From Cryptomeria japonica (taxonomy: Eukaryota > Streptophyta > Pinopsida > Cupressales > Cupressaceae): DNA of 60,000 bases. Of this stretch, positions 33,001-46,757 are shown piece after piece (the first letter of the stretch is position 1; the number at the start of each line of letters is the position of its first letter). The DNA lies in the NCBI RefSeq assembly GCF_030272615.1, contig NC_081410.1, positions 143,131,349 through 143,191,348 on the forward strand, read 5' to 3'. The notes under the pieces are model-generated. The model saw only the letters and a program-made list of their open reading frames with translations, did not search any database and had not been told where the DNA came from. A program made the translations under genes and the position numbers.

Positions 33001-33960
33001 ATCTTTAAATTTTTTTTTTTTTATTAATAGATTTTAATTTATCAAATTTAATTTTATATCTTAAAATGTTATTAATAAAATTTAATTTATAAAATATGAT
33101 TTTATATTTTAAAATTCCATTGATAAATTTTAATTTGTAAAATATGATTTTATATATTATATTTTTTATTAACAAATTTTTATTTATAAAATATGATATT
33201 TTATATTTTAAAATCTTGATTTATAAAAATTGACTTTAATAAATTTTAAAATTTTATTAATAAATTTTGATTTATAAAATCTAATTTTATATTTCAAAAT
33301 TTCATTAATAAATTTTGATTTATAAAATCTATTTTTATATTTCAAAATTTCATTAGTAAATTTTAATTTATTAAATGTGACCTTCTATATTTTAAAATTT
33401 CGATTTATAAAACTCGTTTTTATAAATTTTGAAAATTTAATAAATGAACTTTGAATTTATAAAATTTGACTTTATAAATTTTAAAATTTCATTTTGATTT
33501 ATCAAGTTGGCTTTTATACAAGATTGCTTTATCAAGATTGATTTATGTAAAAGAATGAGGCATTTTTTTTTTCATGTGTGCCTTCTAAATCCATTTTCTT
33601 GTGCTTGCAGGACATCGAGGAGTGTTTTTCTAATACATTGCTTGTAGGTTGTGGGAAGGCTTTCATATTTGCAATCTTGTTGTTTTTGTTAACACTTTCT
33701 AATTGGGGAAAATTGATCAATCCTAGGATAGTCATTCACATTTCACAATCAAGGTTAAAACGAACAAATCGCACATTGCTATCTTGGATTAAAATGAACT
33801 ATCATATTTGAAATCTTGGTCTAAAACAAAAAATCACATTTTGCTATCTTGGGTTAAAACACAAATTCACATTGTCATTTTTGCTACAACCTTGGATAAA
33901 ACGAACACTTCATTTTACAATATTTGTTAAAACGAACAATCAACTTGTCTATTTTTTCAA
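33001..33960. repeat. AT-rich tandem repeats in the leader
   Basis: 33010-33500 is a degenerate repeat of about 50-57 bp built on TTTATAAAATMTRATTTTATATTTYAAAATTTCATTAATAAATTTTRA-like units. 33740-33950 repeats a CTTGGRTTAAAACGAACAAWTCACATT-like unit about four times. No coding stretch is seen. Confidence 0.65.
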
Positions 33961-35720
33961 ATCGCTTTACTTTCTAGCAATGTGCTTTACTTTATGTTGA
34001 CTAGGATTTCCTCTTCCTAGTCTAGAGAATCATTGCTATGAAGGATTAAAAAGAACACCATGTTTGGTTGGAGCAACATCTCCAATTAGGATTTAACAAA
34101 TCATTGCTTTGGAAGGATAAAAAGAACATTGTTTGCTTTGTCTCGGAAGTGGTAGGTATATGCTCTCTCTTTAATTGGGTGACCAAAAATCCAAACCCAC
34201 TTTTTTCATGCTTTCTTCATTTTCATGCAATTAAATCCTTTAGAGGGCATGTCTTCCTGAACGTGTTTAGGGGGATAGTGAGAAGAGAACGACCCAAGTG
34301 AGCACGACTAAAGCCAAGTATTCTAACTCACTATAAATAAATAGCCTTTGAGATGAAAATCTCAAGGATAGAACATATTTGAGTTATCTCTTTGAGATCT
34401 CTCATGTCGAGCACTTTGTAGGGCCTTGAGGTCTCAATCACGCTTGCGTGACTACATCTTGTTAGATACTTTGTTGGGTTATAGGCCTCAATCATGCTTG
34501 CGTGACTTCAAGGAATATCTTCAAATATAATCCTTACTAAAAGCCATAGCAATAGAGACTTTGGGCCGAGTCAATTGCCAAACATTGGTAATATCATAGT
34601 GCAAGGGTGGAGAAGAATCTGCCCCCAAGATTAGTCACCATATATCTCCCAAGATAACTACCCAATTGTGAAGCAATTCACTTTGGGTTAATTTTTGGCA
34701 AAAGGCAAAAAAATGGGCATCCTCTAGGGGGTGACAAGGTTGTTTGAGCTGAAGGAGTATCGAGACTAGTGGGCTATGATATTGTTGATGACCTTTTAAT
34801 AAAGTGTCTATCTGATGTGTATTTTTTTGTAAATCAAACCAGTGATAACATTGGGGATTTGAAAACATCCTCACAAGAACATACACTCAATGTTTAGCAT
34901 AGGGATGTCCATTGTTTTCATGTGTGCTAGGTCTTCTTCTCATGAACATTAAAACATCTTGCAAGTTACAAATCAACCAATACAACAATCAGTTCAAAAC
35001 AAAGAGCAAAGAGCAACCTTAGAGAAAGGAGAATTTCCAAATCCAACTAATACCCTTGGAAGGGGTATCAAATCTTCAACTATCTTAGAATAAGATTTCA
35101 TCCAACAATATTAAGGAGTATCAATTAAAGTGATCAAAGGTTTTACCATCCACATCCTATCAAAACCAATACCTAGTTAGGTTCTCAAGTTGTCAAATTA
35201 AGTTTCTATATCGTAAAACTTGACTCATATCATTTGCAAAACTTTGTTGTGGGGGTGAATCAAACTAAACCTCTACTTGACAAGTAAGCTTGAGTTTCGA
35301 AACAAAGTATCCATATCAACCATCAACATAAATATTGATCATTTTGTATGACCACTCCCCACATTTTGAGAAGAAGTCTTCATCAAAAGACTAAGTTAAA
35401 GAAGAGTCAACCTAGTCCTAAGGCATTTAGCAAGAGGAGTAAATTTCTCTATATCAACCGTCAACACTTTAAATCACATTGTGTTTTCTTGTGACATATG
35501 CGATTGTATCTCCAAGGAAAAACTAACGAGTTTGACAAGGAACCTTTAAGAAGTAGAGTTTACATTCAGAAAGCAGCATTCAATCAACACCTTAATAGTG
35601 AGGGAAGGATCAATCATTGTTTCCAAGAAATTGCATCACCTACCACGAAGATCGGCCTAAACCACCAACCCCACCAAGAACCCCAATAGAAGAGGAGGAA
35701 CTGACTACTATAAAATTCTA
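33961..35720. other. Leader of the Tat-like element, no gene recognised
   Basis: No supported gene. Near 34400-34520 a block with TCAATCAYGCTTGCGTGAC occurs twice. The remainder looks like untranslated leader upstream of gag. Confidence 0.5.
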
Positions 35721-37516
35721 TTGAGTCCTGCTAACATTCGATCTCGAAAAGGCAAAGAATTGGATCTAAAACCAGAATCTAGCATGAGTCATAGGGAATC
35801 TAATGCTTTTGATGAATACAAAAATATGGAAGAAGAAGAGATTATCGAGGAATTTTTCCAACAATTCCAACAAAGTGTCACCTTCCAAAATCTCATGGAA
35901 AGGCTTATAGAAGCATATAAACAAAAGTACCTCCTCATGCTCAATAGTAAAGGAATCCCGATACCTAAGGATTTTGACTTGTAAAATTCAAGAAGTAAAA
36001 GAATCCCAAAAACAAGTCCAAGAGCATACACATTCACTCAACATCAAGAGCACTTAAGAGGAAGTGACTCCCAAGACAATACACATAATCATGATGACAT
36101 TAGTGAACAAGGGGATGACCATCATCAAAGGTCCAATGAATAAAATATTCCTCTCGCTAACATTACACAACAACTTCAAGCACTTCAATGAAAATGCAAG
36201 ACATGCAACAAGGATCCACGATAAGATACTCCTTGGAGGACATTTGTCCTTATCCTTTTGATAGGAGGCTAAACATGGTACCTTTCCCACCAAATTCAGA
36301 TATACCAAAGTATGACAAATACGATGGTAAGAGAAATCCCCATGATCATGCCAGGGAATTTTGTACTATGAACTTGGATTTTTCTCACAACAATACATAC
36401 ATGATGAGGCTCTTCCCAAGAAGTTTGGGAGGGTAAACAATGGAGTGGTTGTCAAAACTCACACCTCCCATCAGATCATTTGACGAGTTGGTGAATAAAT
36501 TCATTACACAATACTCCTACAATCTCCAACATGAGGTCACCATGCTTGATGTATGCAATACGAAGAAAAAGAACAATGAAACATTCATGGTGTTCCTACA
36601 ACTATGGAGGTGCATGGTCTCAAGGTACCCATGAGATTTACCTGAAAAGGAAAAGATGGAAATCTTCATAGATAATTTAAACGATGAAATGAGTTATCAA
36701 CTCAAACTACAGTGTATACCATCTTTTGAAAAATTGAAAGAGAATGGTATCCAAGTAGAGGAAGCTTCGATAAAAAGGGAACCTTAAAATTATCTAAGGA
36801 AGTTGTTACTTCAAACAACAACCAGACCTATAGCAATCAATATAACAACAACAACTCTGACAAGTCCAAATTTTGGACTAGGAACAAAAATATTGTTCAT
36901 GATAGTGTGGACGATGCCAACAATGTAAAGTCTAAACAACTAGTGTTGACTTTATCAGGTAATACACCATCCAACAATGATCAAAGAAGTGCCAATCAAG
37001 GCACTAACAATTATCCATGCACTAACAACAATTACAAATGTCATACCAACGAAGGGAAACACAACAACTTCTGAGGGAACAACAACAATAATCAAGGGGG
37101 AAATGCTAACACTCCACCTCCCCAATATCGACGAATCTATACACCATTGGGATAAACCTTGGAACCTACATTTCGAGAACTATTGGCAAACAAGATTATC
37201 ATATTGCTAGTCATAAGAAAATTTGAACCCCAAGTCAAACCACCATGGTGGAATGACACACTATTGTGATTATCATCGAAACAAGGGGCATAGAAAAAAT
37301 GATTACATGAGGTTGAAGAACCTAGTTTAAGATATGCTGGATAGAGGAGACATAACAGTTGATGGTCATAAAATCAATGGTGATCATGAGGCTTTAAAAA
37401 ATCCTCTTCCTAATTACAACAAGGGAGGAGCATCAATGCCAAACAACAATAAAGGTGATCATATTGACCACATCTATGACAACATCATCAACCGCATCTC
37501 AACATATGACAATTAG
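35721..37516 (+). pseudogene. Gag of the Tat-like element
   Basis: An N-terminal charged segment (35721-35984) precedes the retrotrans_gag core at about 36260-36780: Y-D-K-Y-D-G-K-R-N-P-H-D-H, E-F-C-T-M-N-L-D-F, M-R-L-F-P-R-S-L-G-G, M-E-W-L-S-K-L, S-F-D-E-L-V-N-K-F, E-K-E-K-M-E-I-F-I-D-N-L and Y-Q-L-K-L-Q-C. A zinc-knuckle-like C-D-Y-H-R-N-K-G-H-R lies near 37265-37300; its last Cys is Tyr. Single stops (36436, 36634, 36786) and shifts break the frame. Capsid and RNA packaging are the family role. Confidence 0.85.
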
Positions 37517-39936
37517 GTGAACATCATAAAGATCAAGAATAAACAAGAACATGCACTGGTAAATGTGACAACAAGGGCTCAAAAATATTCCTTGAAGGGG
37601 AGTACATCAAAAGACACAACTATCCCCAAGGATCATTATAACTTGGTCAACCAATTACAGAAGACACCCGCTCAAATATCAATAATTGAGTTGCATAAAC
37701 TCTCCCCAAAGCATAAGGATATCTTGGAGCAAGCTCTTGTCGAAACAACAGTGCCAAATGATCTGGGTGTCAATCTGTTCCAAGTCATGGTGGCCCATAT
37801 GATGATGCCACATAGCATATCATTTTCTAAACATTATGACACCCCCTTGAGTAATCCACATAACACCCTGCTACATATCAAAGTCTTAGTCTATAAACAT
37901 CAGGTAAAAAGATTATTAATAGATGGAGGAGCTAGTCTCAATATATGTACTTTAAAGCTTATATGTGCATTGGGCTTCTCTGAGCAAGCAATTGATCCTA
38001 AGAAAAAAAACACTATCAAAGCCTATGATGATGAAGAAAGGTCATCCAAAGGAACTGTGATACTACCCATTCAGGTAGGTTGATGTAGAGAGTCTTGGAG
38101 CTTGTTCTAATCACCTTCTTGGTTTACTTGTCTACTCAACCCTCTAACTCCTCAAGCCCATCCAATGGAACTTGTTAGGGGTTTTAATATCTATACTTCC
38201 AAGGTCTGATCCATTTTGGCTTTCCTCCAAGGTATAGCCACTGAGTTTTGACAACTAACTGCCTGTTGAGGATTCCACCTCAATCTCCAACTCCACTCCT
38301 AAGGCTCCAATCACCTCTGCAAAGGATCATAATACATTAGTTGGTTCTTTGTGTTCAAAGTGCATTTACACTATTTATTTTATGTCTTTAAGGGGTTTGG
38401 GAATATTCAAACCCATTGCTAAGGTTTTCTAGCCTTCCTTTGTCTCTATCGGCTCCCAAATAGGCCTAATTCAATTAGCCCTCCCTTGGTGGTTTTAAGG
38501 ACTTGGGTTCAAAAATTCCCAAATAAGGCCACAATTAAATTATAGATTTGGATATTGTTTTTAGAGCTGAAAACAATATTGCAAATTTTCACCTGGGTTT
38601 TCTGTATACATATGAGAACCAAATTTGTCCTAATTTCAAGGGTTTTGGCCTACCCGGGTGACTTACAAACTTGTTCTTCAAAATGTTCACCAGTCAAAAC
38701 ATCTGCTCAAATAAATTGAGGATTAATTTAGGGAATTCACAGGGCTATCCAATCATGTCTCGGTTTTGGCTCCATCAATCCACATGTTCTCTTAAAATGC
38801 ACATCTCCTGTTGTCCTAACTCACTAACTCCTAGTAGTGAGCCTAGGGCTTCATTGCACAATCACCACAAATGCCTGAAAAGAAAAAAAACCTACTCTAA
38901 TCATATGTAAAAACCCTAACCTATCATTCCACTTGATTTCAACAGGTGCCATCAATGGATGCTCAGGTTAGAGCCATTTTTGCTCTTAAACCCTACTTAC
39001 AAGGGTTTTACACCTAGTTACAGAGAATGAATGAGATCTCTGTAGCCAAACACACTCATAGATGCTAATATATCTTGATGGAAAGATGTTTCAACAAAAT
39101 CTCATGCCTTGTAATGAGATTCTACTGACAAGTCCGTACTAGACCATACAATGCAATGGAAATAAGGAAAAAACTCTAAAAAACGGTGAAAAGACAAGAT
39201 TTCTTGAAAACACAAAACTTGCTCTTGCATTCTAGATTCTCCAACCCATACAATGAAGTGAATTTTGGCTTATATACTCATTATTTAGTTGGTTCAACCA
39301 ACTTTGCAACACCAATCATCAAAAATGCAACTTTTACAAAATGTTGTAAAATGTTGCTCAACAACTTTTACATCTTTTTGACACCTGAGATGCAACTTTG
39401 CATTCTAGTGCATTCCAAGGCTCTAAAAGGCCCTCAAAAATCATAGAAGACCTAAACACAATACAATATCCCCCTTATTACATGATAACAATGATTTAGA
39501 GTACTACTCCCGTGATCTACATTAGCATTTCAACTTCTTAGACTGATAGCATCCTGAACACAAATGACACAACAAAAACTTGGACAACTCAACCATGGCT
39601 CTACTGAGTCCCAAATGGTTGGTACATTATTACATCATAAAAGACAACACACAAAACTTATAAGAAAACAAAATTGCATGCTTGGAGTGTTAGGTTCCCT
39701 GCACCATAGGTCCTGTGCAAAGAGACACAATGTGCCAAGTCTTGGACATAGAATTGACATACAGCATACTTTTGGGTCACCCTTGGATCCATGAAATGAA
39801 AGTGATACCTTCCACGTATCATCATTGTCTCGAGTTCCCCTACAATGGACAAGAAATTTCAATATCAGCAGATACTAACCCTTTTGAGTACTACAATCCT
39901 ACTGCAATGCTATGGGGGCAACACAAAATGTCCTAG
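37517..39936 (+). pseudogene. Protease of the Tat-like element, split by a solo LTR
   Basis: The first part, 37517-38080, ends with R-L-L-I-D-G-G-A-S-L-N-I-C (D-G-G in place of D-S/T-G, near 37918) and G-T-V-I-L-P-I-Q-V-G. The second part, 39712-39936, reads M-C-Q-V-L-D-I-E-L-T-Y-S-I-L-L-G-H-P-W-I and continues in the same frame once 38081-39706 and one TAGGT are removed. L-L-G-H-P-W replaces the common L-L-G-R-P-W. It would cleave the Gag-Pol polyprotein. The first part is otherwise open. Confidence 0.85.
38081..39706. mobile_element. Solo LTR inserted in the Tat-like protease
   Basis: A 1,626-bp unit starting TGATGTAGAGAGTCTTGG and ending TTCCCTGCACCA (TG...CA), flanked by TAGGT at 38076-38080 and 39707-39711. 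Removing it with one duplication restores the protease frame exactly. No genes lie inside. Orientation is unknown. It shows no obvious relation to the other LTRs in the window. Confidence 0.8.
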
Positions 39937-41519
39937 TTACTCACAACAGGGAGGCCCAAGCTTCCTCATCATCCAACCATCATGAAAAACTCAAGTCATT
40001 GTCCATGAACTTTGAGAAAAAGATGAAGATAAAGGACCAAGGCATGGGGGAATACTCTTTTGAACCCCTATGTATATCTAAATTGCTAACTTCACCATGG
40101 TCTCATGGACAACCTTCCACATCAAGCCATTAGGCAACACAACCCATGAAGAAGTTTTATGGTAAATTTATCAAAATGGGCACACTAGCTGAAGAATCAA
40201 ATGACAAAGATATTCTCAACTGGCTATACAAGGATGAGGAAGAAATCAGAGCTGTTGCCCTAGAAGTGGTTGTTCCAACAGAACAATATGGAAATGGGTT
40301 TAGAATCATGCAACACATGGGATACAAAGGAAAAATGACCTATTGGCAAGCATCAAGAAGGCATCCTAGAAGCCATACAACCCCATTCACAATTTTCAAA
40401 AGACAAATTGGGAATTGAGTATAGTCAACATGTTCAACCTATGTAGAAGTGAAATCACCACCAGAAACCCCAATGGAGAGAAAAGATAACACATAACAAA
40501 GAATCATGGCAAGAGGTGCTACACCACACAACAAAAAATAATAGAAAAGAACAAGAGCGTGAATAACATGAGAAGTGACAAGAAGAACTTGCTATCCAAA
40601 GGGAGGAAGCTTCTTATAAGAAAGTACATCATGTACAAGAACCTGATCAAACCGAGATGGAGTCACAACCTAAGGAGATTGCTACTCAAAGAAGGGAAAC
40701 TGTGTATGAGCAAATACAAATAATACAAACAAGCACGGTTCCTGAATCAAAACAAGCCACCCAACTGGTATCAATTATCAGTGATCTTTCCTCACCATAC
40801 AACATCCCTGTCAGATTCAGTGAGGTAACTTGGGAAAAATGATTCTGAAATAGATTCCAATGAGTATGAATGTGACACTTGTTCTAATGTTACAAAGGAT
40901 ATTGGAGTGGATACAATCCATTCATACACACCCATTCCTTATGATGGACAAGGCTCGAGCTCTAGATCATTTGAATTTGGACCACAACATATTTACGAGG
41001 CTAGTGAGAACGAACAAATTCAATACAAAAGAGACAATATCAACGAGATTACCATCAGAAATGTTGAGACTGTTATAAACCTCACGCATGCCCCAGATAA
41101 TTATGACAATATCTCTATCATGACCATCACATCGGCTGATCTTGACTCGCCAAATGACTCCCTACCGCTCGTATATCCCAACCTCATAGACTGGGAAGAA
41201 CCTAAGCACAATATACCGATATTCCAAAATGATGAGGCCATTGTTCAATACCTCTACTCTGTTAACCTAGAAACATGCTCCACCAATGAACCACATAATG
41301 ATATCTACAATCAGGGGAGTACCAAATCTCCTTGTCACAAAATGAGAAAAATAAAAAATCGATCTAATGGTAAAAACCATCTAATGACAGTATTAGATTG
41401 CAAAAAAGTAAAAACAAAAGATGCATCTAATGGTGAAAACCTCTTTGAGCCACCTAAAGATGGGAGACTTGACACTCTCCCTGAACGTTACTAGGAGAGG
41501 TCCCCAATCTCGATTGAGC
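39937..41519 (+). pseudogene. Protease-RT linker of the Tat-like element
   Basis: Open but featureless plus-strand blocks (40146-40418, 40907-41494) rich in Asn, Asp, Glu and Thr. This is the poorly conserved spacer between protease and RT in Tat-type polyproteins. One block, Y-G-N-G-F-R-I-M-Q-H-M-G-Y-K-G, resembles the G-patch-like segment found there. Several stops separate the blocks. Confidence 0.6.
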
Positions 41520-42480
41520 CAACTCAATCAATAAATAGCGGCACTGAAGCAATAGCGCAAACCATACATCTGGCGGAATCACTCACAAAAAAGGAACAAC
41601 TAGACTTTGTTAAATTATTCAAAGAGAAGCAAATCAATTTTTCTTGGTCTTATGAAGACATGCCAGGGGTAGATCCAAATCTTATCATGCATCACTTATC
41701 CATCACTCCTAGAGATAAACCTATCAAAGAAAAATTAAGGAAGATGAACCCACATCTGGCCATATTGGTAAAAGAAGAATTGAAGAAGTTATTGGATGTA
41801 GGATTCATTCGACCCATTGATTATGAGGAATGGATCTCTAACATTGTACCAGTGTCTAAACTGGGTAAAAGCATCATGATTTGTATAGACTTCAGGGATC
41901 TCAACAAAGCTTCTCCAAAGGATGACTTCCCTTTACTAAGCATTGACACCATTGTTGATCTAATCGCCGGACATGCTATGTTATCTTTCATGGATGGTTT
42001 CTTTGGCTACAACCAAATCAAGATAGCTTCAGAAGATCAAGATAAAATAGCATTCACATGTTCGTGGGGTACATACTGTTGGAACACCATGCCTTTTGGC
42101 TTGAAAAATGCTAGTGCAACTTATCAAAGGGCCATGACAACAATCTTCCATGACATGATGCACACTTTTATGGAAGATTATGTGGATGATTTGCTAGATA
42201 ATTCATTCACAAGAGTAGAAAACCAAGACATCCTGGATAAATTCTTTCAAATATTGGAATAATTCAATGTCCTATTAAACCCTAAGAAGTGTGTCTTTGG
42301 GGTAACATCTGACAAAATTTTAGGATACATAGTATCAGAAAAAGGCATCGAAGTGGATCCAACAAAGGTACAAGCAATTATGGAGATGCCACCTCCCAAG
42401 AACATTAGCCAACTCAGATCCTTGCAAGGTCAATTACAATCCATTCAATGATTCATAGCTCAGCTGACAGATAAATGTCT
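41520..42480 (+). pseudogene. Reverse transcriptase of the Tat-like element
   Basis: The clear Ty3/gypsy RT runs K-E-E-L-K-K-L-L-D-V-G-F-I-R-P, V-P-V-S-K, I-C-I-D-F-R-D-L-N-K-A-S-P-K-D-D-F-P-L, L-S-F-M-D-G-F-F-G-Y-N-Q-I, M-P-F-G-L-K-N-A-S-A-T-Y-Q-R and the catalytic Y-V-D-D (42179-42190). The F-x-G-Y-N-Q box and both Asp of Y-x-D-D are kept. The main open part is 41660-42262. A TAA at 42260-42262 and a TGA at about 42451 break the rest. It would copy element RNA into DNA. Confidence 0.92.
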
Positions 42481-42579
42481 TCATTCACACATCTACTACA
42501 TAAAAATGTACCTTTCAGAGGGCAAGACAAATATGCAAAATCATTCCACCAGATCAAATAATATATGATGAATCCACCA

Positions 42580-43330
42580 GTTTTGGTACCACCAATAGCA
42601 GACAAGCCACTCATCCTCTATATATCAGTAACATAAGTGTCACTGGGGGCACTCCTAGCACAAGAATATCTAGTAGGCAAAGAAAGGGAAATCTATTACA
42701 TCAATAGATCTTTGAATGGATACGAACTCAACTATACATTCATCGAAAAGGCTTGTTTGGCAGTGGTGTTCGCTTCTCAAAATATTTGCCACTATATGCT
42801 AGCCCATACAATCAAACTAGTAGCAAAAATTGACCCTTTAAAATATCTACTCAACAAAGCCGCTCTTACAGGGAGGCTAGCTAAATGGGTTATGATCCTA
42901 AGTGAGTTTGATATTCAATACACAGAATGTCAGGCCATCAAAGGACAAGCAATTGCGGATCAATTGGCAGAAGCACCACTACCAGATAAATACCCACTAC
43001 AGGTGGAATTTCCAAATACGGATGTGCTCACTATCACACCCAAGCAATGGACCCTATACTTTGATGAATCCTATACCCAACATGGACTAGGTGCTGATAT
43101 CTTGTTTGTCACTTTGGAGGGACACACAATTGCAAGATCCTACAAATTGATGTTCCCATGCACCAACAACATTGCTGAATACGAAGCCCTGGTAATAGGT
43201 ATCAAAGTCACTGTAGAATGAAAAATCATAGAATTGAGAGTCTATGGGGACTCTCAATTAGTTATCAATCAGATCAATGATGAGTATCAGACAAAGAACG
43301 ATAAGCTAATGCCTTAAAAGTGAATGGTGG
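42580..43330 (+). pseudogene. Tandem RNase H domains of the Tat-like element
   Basis: First domain: S-L-G-A-L-L-A-Q-E, E-R-E-I-Y-Y-I-N-R-S-L, C-L-A-V-V-F-A-S-Q and I-K-L-V-A-K-I-D-P-L-K-Y, the standard gypsy RNase H (42637-42900). Second domain, about 43040-43320: W-T-L-Y-F-D-E-S, N-N-I-A-E-Y-E-A-L-V-I-G and then after one stop L-R-V-Y-G-D-S-Q-L-V-I-N-Q. This is the archaeal-type RNase H that Tat elements acquired, with D, E and D of the active site visible. A TGA near 43219 lies between the E and the last D. Confidence 0.88.
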
Positions 43331-43799
43331 ATGATTTTAAGAAGTACTTTGTGGACATCACCTTTGAAAATATTCCAAGGTTGGACAACAAAGCTACTGA
43401 TGCAATGGCCACTATTGCCTCACTCCTGTAGATTCCAGATAAACAAAATAATTATGAATTCTTGGTGGAGTAATTGTTTTACCCAGCCTATAGCAATTCA
43501 GAATCCCAAGTTATTTGTGTTCTAAACTGTTCTAATTCCCCCCTATATGGAAAAATCTATGCCTATCTCAAAGACAATACCCTCCCACCCGATCTATCTC
43601 ACAACCAAAAATGAAGATTTATCCAACAAGCCGCTTGCTACACCTTAACCGCTGACACACTTTATCAGTGAGGTCTTGGTGGTACTCTCCTTTGATGGCT
43701 CAATCGTAACGAATTTGACTCCGCCTTACATGAGCTTCACAAAGGTATTTGTGGTACACATTCAAGTGGTCCTACTCTTGCTAAGAAACTCTTAAGGAT

Positions 43800-44350
43800 G
43801 GGATATTACTAGCCGACAATGGAGAAAGAGTCCTATCAGTTTGCCAGGAAATGTCCTAAGTGTCAAATTCATGGTAACCTCATACATGCACCAATGCAAG
43901 AGTTACAACCATTCACTACATGTTGGCCTTTCTATCAGTGGGGACTCGACCTAGTGGGAAAAATTAATCCTTCCTCATCAAATGGACACAAATTTGTCAT
44001 CACATCCACTGAGTACTTCACCAAATGGATTGAGGCAATTCCACTAACAACAGTAACCGACAAACAAATAGCTTCCTTCATCTTGAATAATCTCATCTGT
44101 CGGTATGAAATCCCTAGTTCCATTATCACAAATAATGGAAGACCTTTAAAAAATCAAGATGTCCAAGAGCTTTGTGAATGATTCCATATCCAACATTTCT
44201 TTTCGAAACCTTATTATCCACAAGGGAATGGCCAAGCAAAGGCCTCAAACAAGACAATCTTGAAAATCCTCAAAAAGATAGTGAATGATGCTGGTAAAGA
44301 CTGACACACCCAACTCAATCCTACACTTTGGGCCTATAGAACAAGTATCC
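43800..44350 (+). pseudogene. Integrase of the Tat-like element, active site altered
   Basis: A zinc-binding end (C-P-K-C-Q-I-H) leads to the core W-G-L-D-L-V-G, where the first Asp is kept. The second catalytic Asp is Asn (I-T-N-N-G-R-P, codon AAT at 44131-44133). The catalytic Glu is Lys (G-Q-A-K-A-S-N, codon AAG at 44239-44241). Both are G-to-A changes. A TGA lies at 44179-44181. After L-W-A-Y-R-T-S-I-H-T-P-T (about 44325-44360) similarity ends, so the C-terminal part is missing. Confidence 0.9.
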
Positions 44351-46743
44351 ACACACCTACATGATCAAGAAACCAAATAATAAATAAATAAATTGAAAAC
44401 AATCAAAAAGTGCAATAAAAACAAGTGGTGAAAACCTGGCAATAGGTGCTATTTGTGAGAGAGCAACCCTTCTATCTACTGGTACTCACATCATATCTTT
44501 GGCTCCATCTGATATGAACCAATAGCCACTGCAGAACACTTATAAATGCAACATTATCCCAAACATACTTAGCATAGTCACTATCCCTAATTATCTGAAT
44601 CATATCCCACTATGGCTTGGTGGTCAGTGTACATATCCATATCAAAGTAGTGTCGACAACAAGGGGTAAAATCTTGACCTCTCTAGGGGCATTTCACCTT
44701 GAGGGCTTTAGACATCAAGCTAAACACATAGCATAACAACAAGGATCAAGAAACCCCACCATGACAACGACAATGTAAGAAGGATAGACATCATGGAATT
44801 GAATTAGAATTGACCAAAAGATCTATTTGCAAGATGTTTTACTTGAGAAGAATACATTTCCAATAGCATGCATGATTACTTATGGTTGTTGATTTTTGCT
44901 TATCATATCTCCTAAGTGACTCAAGGATGTCTCAAAGACTAGAGAAGCAAGGAAGGAATGTGATGTTTTTTGTTGTCTACTGTTTGGGAGTGAAGCCTTC
45001 TACTATGCAAATTTGTCTTACGACATGATCAAACAACATATCACTGAAGATATTTCAAATTTGTATGGGACTAAGGTTAACTCTTGTCTATTTTATGCAA
45101 GCAACACTCAGGTCATCTTGGTTCAATTATACCTTGACACTTGTGTCATCTTTCAATATCAAAATTCATGTAAGTTATACTCAAGTCGTTATGGTTCAAA
45201 TATATGATAACGCTTGTATCAACTTTCAACAAATCAAGGCTCGATGATGAAATAGGGAAGCACTGGCAATTTGATAAAAAATGGATGGCAACATTTGGGA
45301 ATGAGAATGCATTAGTATAATTTCATTATCATATTAAATCTTGCATTAGGTTTCACATCATTTTCATTATCCATTAGTGTCATTTATCATCTTTAAATTT
45401 CAATTAGGTGGCATGTCATTTTTTTGCATCATTCCATTATCATTCTCAACATTAGGTTGCATATCAACTTTAAACTTGCATTAGGCTACATATCATTCTG
45501 ATTTTAAATCTTGCATTAGGTTGCATATCCTTATCATGTTAATCTTGCATTTAGGTGCATTCACATTATCATTTTCCACTCACGTTTGATTGCATTATCA
45601 TTTTCATATCACATTATAATTGCATTTTCTGACCATATCATCCTCATTTCCATATCATTGTAAGTGCATTAGATCTCATTTTCACATTACATCTCATATC
45701 ATGCATATCATTATCCATCTCATTTTCATGATACATTTCACATTTCGCATCATTATAGCATTTTGCATATCATATTAAAATATGTGACATCCTAGATTGC
45801 ATTATCCAAGGCACACAAAGGCAAAAAAACATGTTAAAAACATTTGCAATCATCAAATCTAACCATCATCTGCATGTCACCTTATAAACATATAGTATCA
45901 TTACAATCATCATATAAGCATGTAAATCATAAAAATAAAAAATACACACACATCACATCATCTGCATCATCATTTGCAAAAGTCATCAAAAGCATATCAT
46001 ATAACTCATTGACATCAAAATAGCTACATCCATATCATATCATCATGCACATGTGTGACCACATGCTGATCCAAAGAAAAATCAATGATACAAGTCAGAA
46101 CCAATCGTCAGTCAGAAAAAAATAAATTCCAAAGTCCCTGGCTATCATATCAATAACAAAGTCTATGAATCAAGCAACATATTGAGAATCAATCAATTCA
46201 AGTTCCATATCAAAAATCATATCGAATCAAGACCCATATCGAATCAAGACCCATATCGACTCAAGACCCATATCGACCTTTGACCCATATCAACCTTTGA
46301 AACATATCGACACTTGACCCATATCAACAATCATGATTCATACCAACACGAACTTAGTGGACATGTGGGGCATGTATGCAGTATGCCCACATTACTCTTC
46401 CTCATTTCTTCAATATTCTTTTAAAAATTTATCGGTAGATAAATATCAAAAAAATTAAAAAATTCAAAAAATTTAAATCATCCAAACTTTCGAAAATCGC
46501 CCGCATCGTGTCACTGCCCTGAAATTCATAGTTTTTCTCAATTTATCTCCCGAGGGGGCATTATCGACATCAATTTCATATCGGTATCATATCGACACTA
46601 GCTTCATACTGACTTTTCATATCAAATCAATTCTTCATATCTGGGGCATCATATCGACAATTCTGGCAACAACATCATATTAGAAAATTTTGACAAAATA
46701 TCATAAATTTTCTTTGAATCAACATGTGGTCACATGTCACTTC
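44351..46743. repeat. 3' non-coding region with simple tandem repeats
   Basis: No gene is supported. 45300-45790 is a degenerate repeat of TTGCATTAGGTTGCATATCATTTTCA-like units. 46190-46330 repeats GACCCATATCGA(ATCAA) about eight times with a 17-20-bp period. 46560-46690 has further CATATCGACA repeats. The stretch runs to the purine tract before the 3' LTR. Confidence 0.65.
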
Positions 46744-46757
46744 AAAGAGGGGCAAAA
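46744..46757 (+). promoter_or_regulatory. Polypurine tract of the Tat-like element
   Basis: AAAGAGGGGCAAAA directly precedes the TG of the 3' LTR. Confidence 0.8.
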
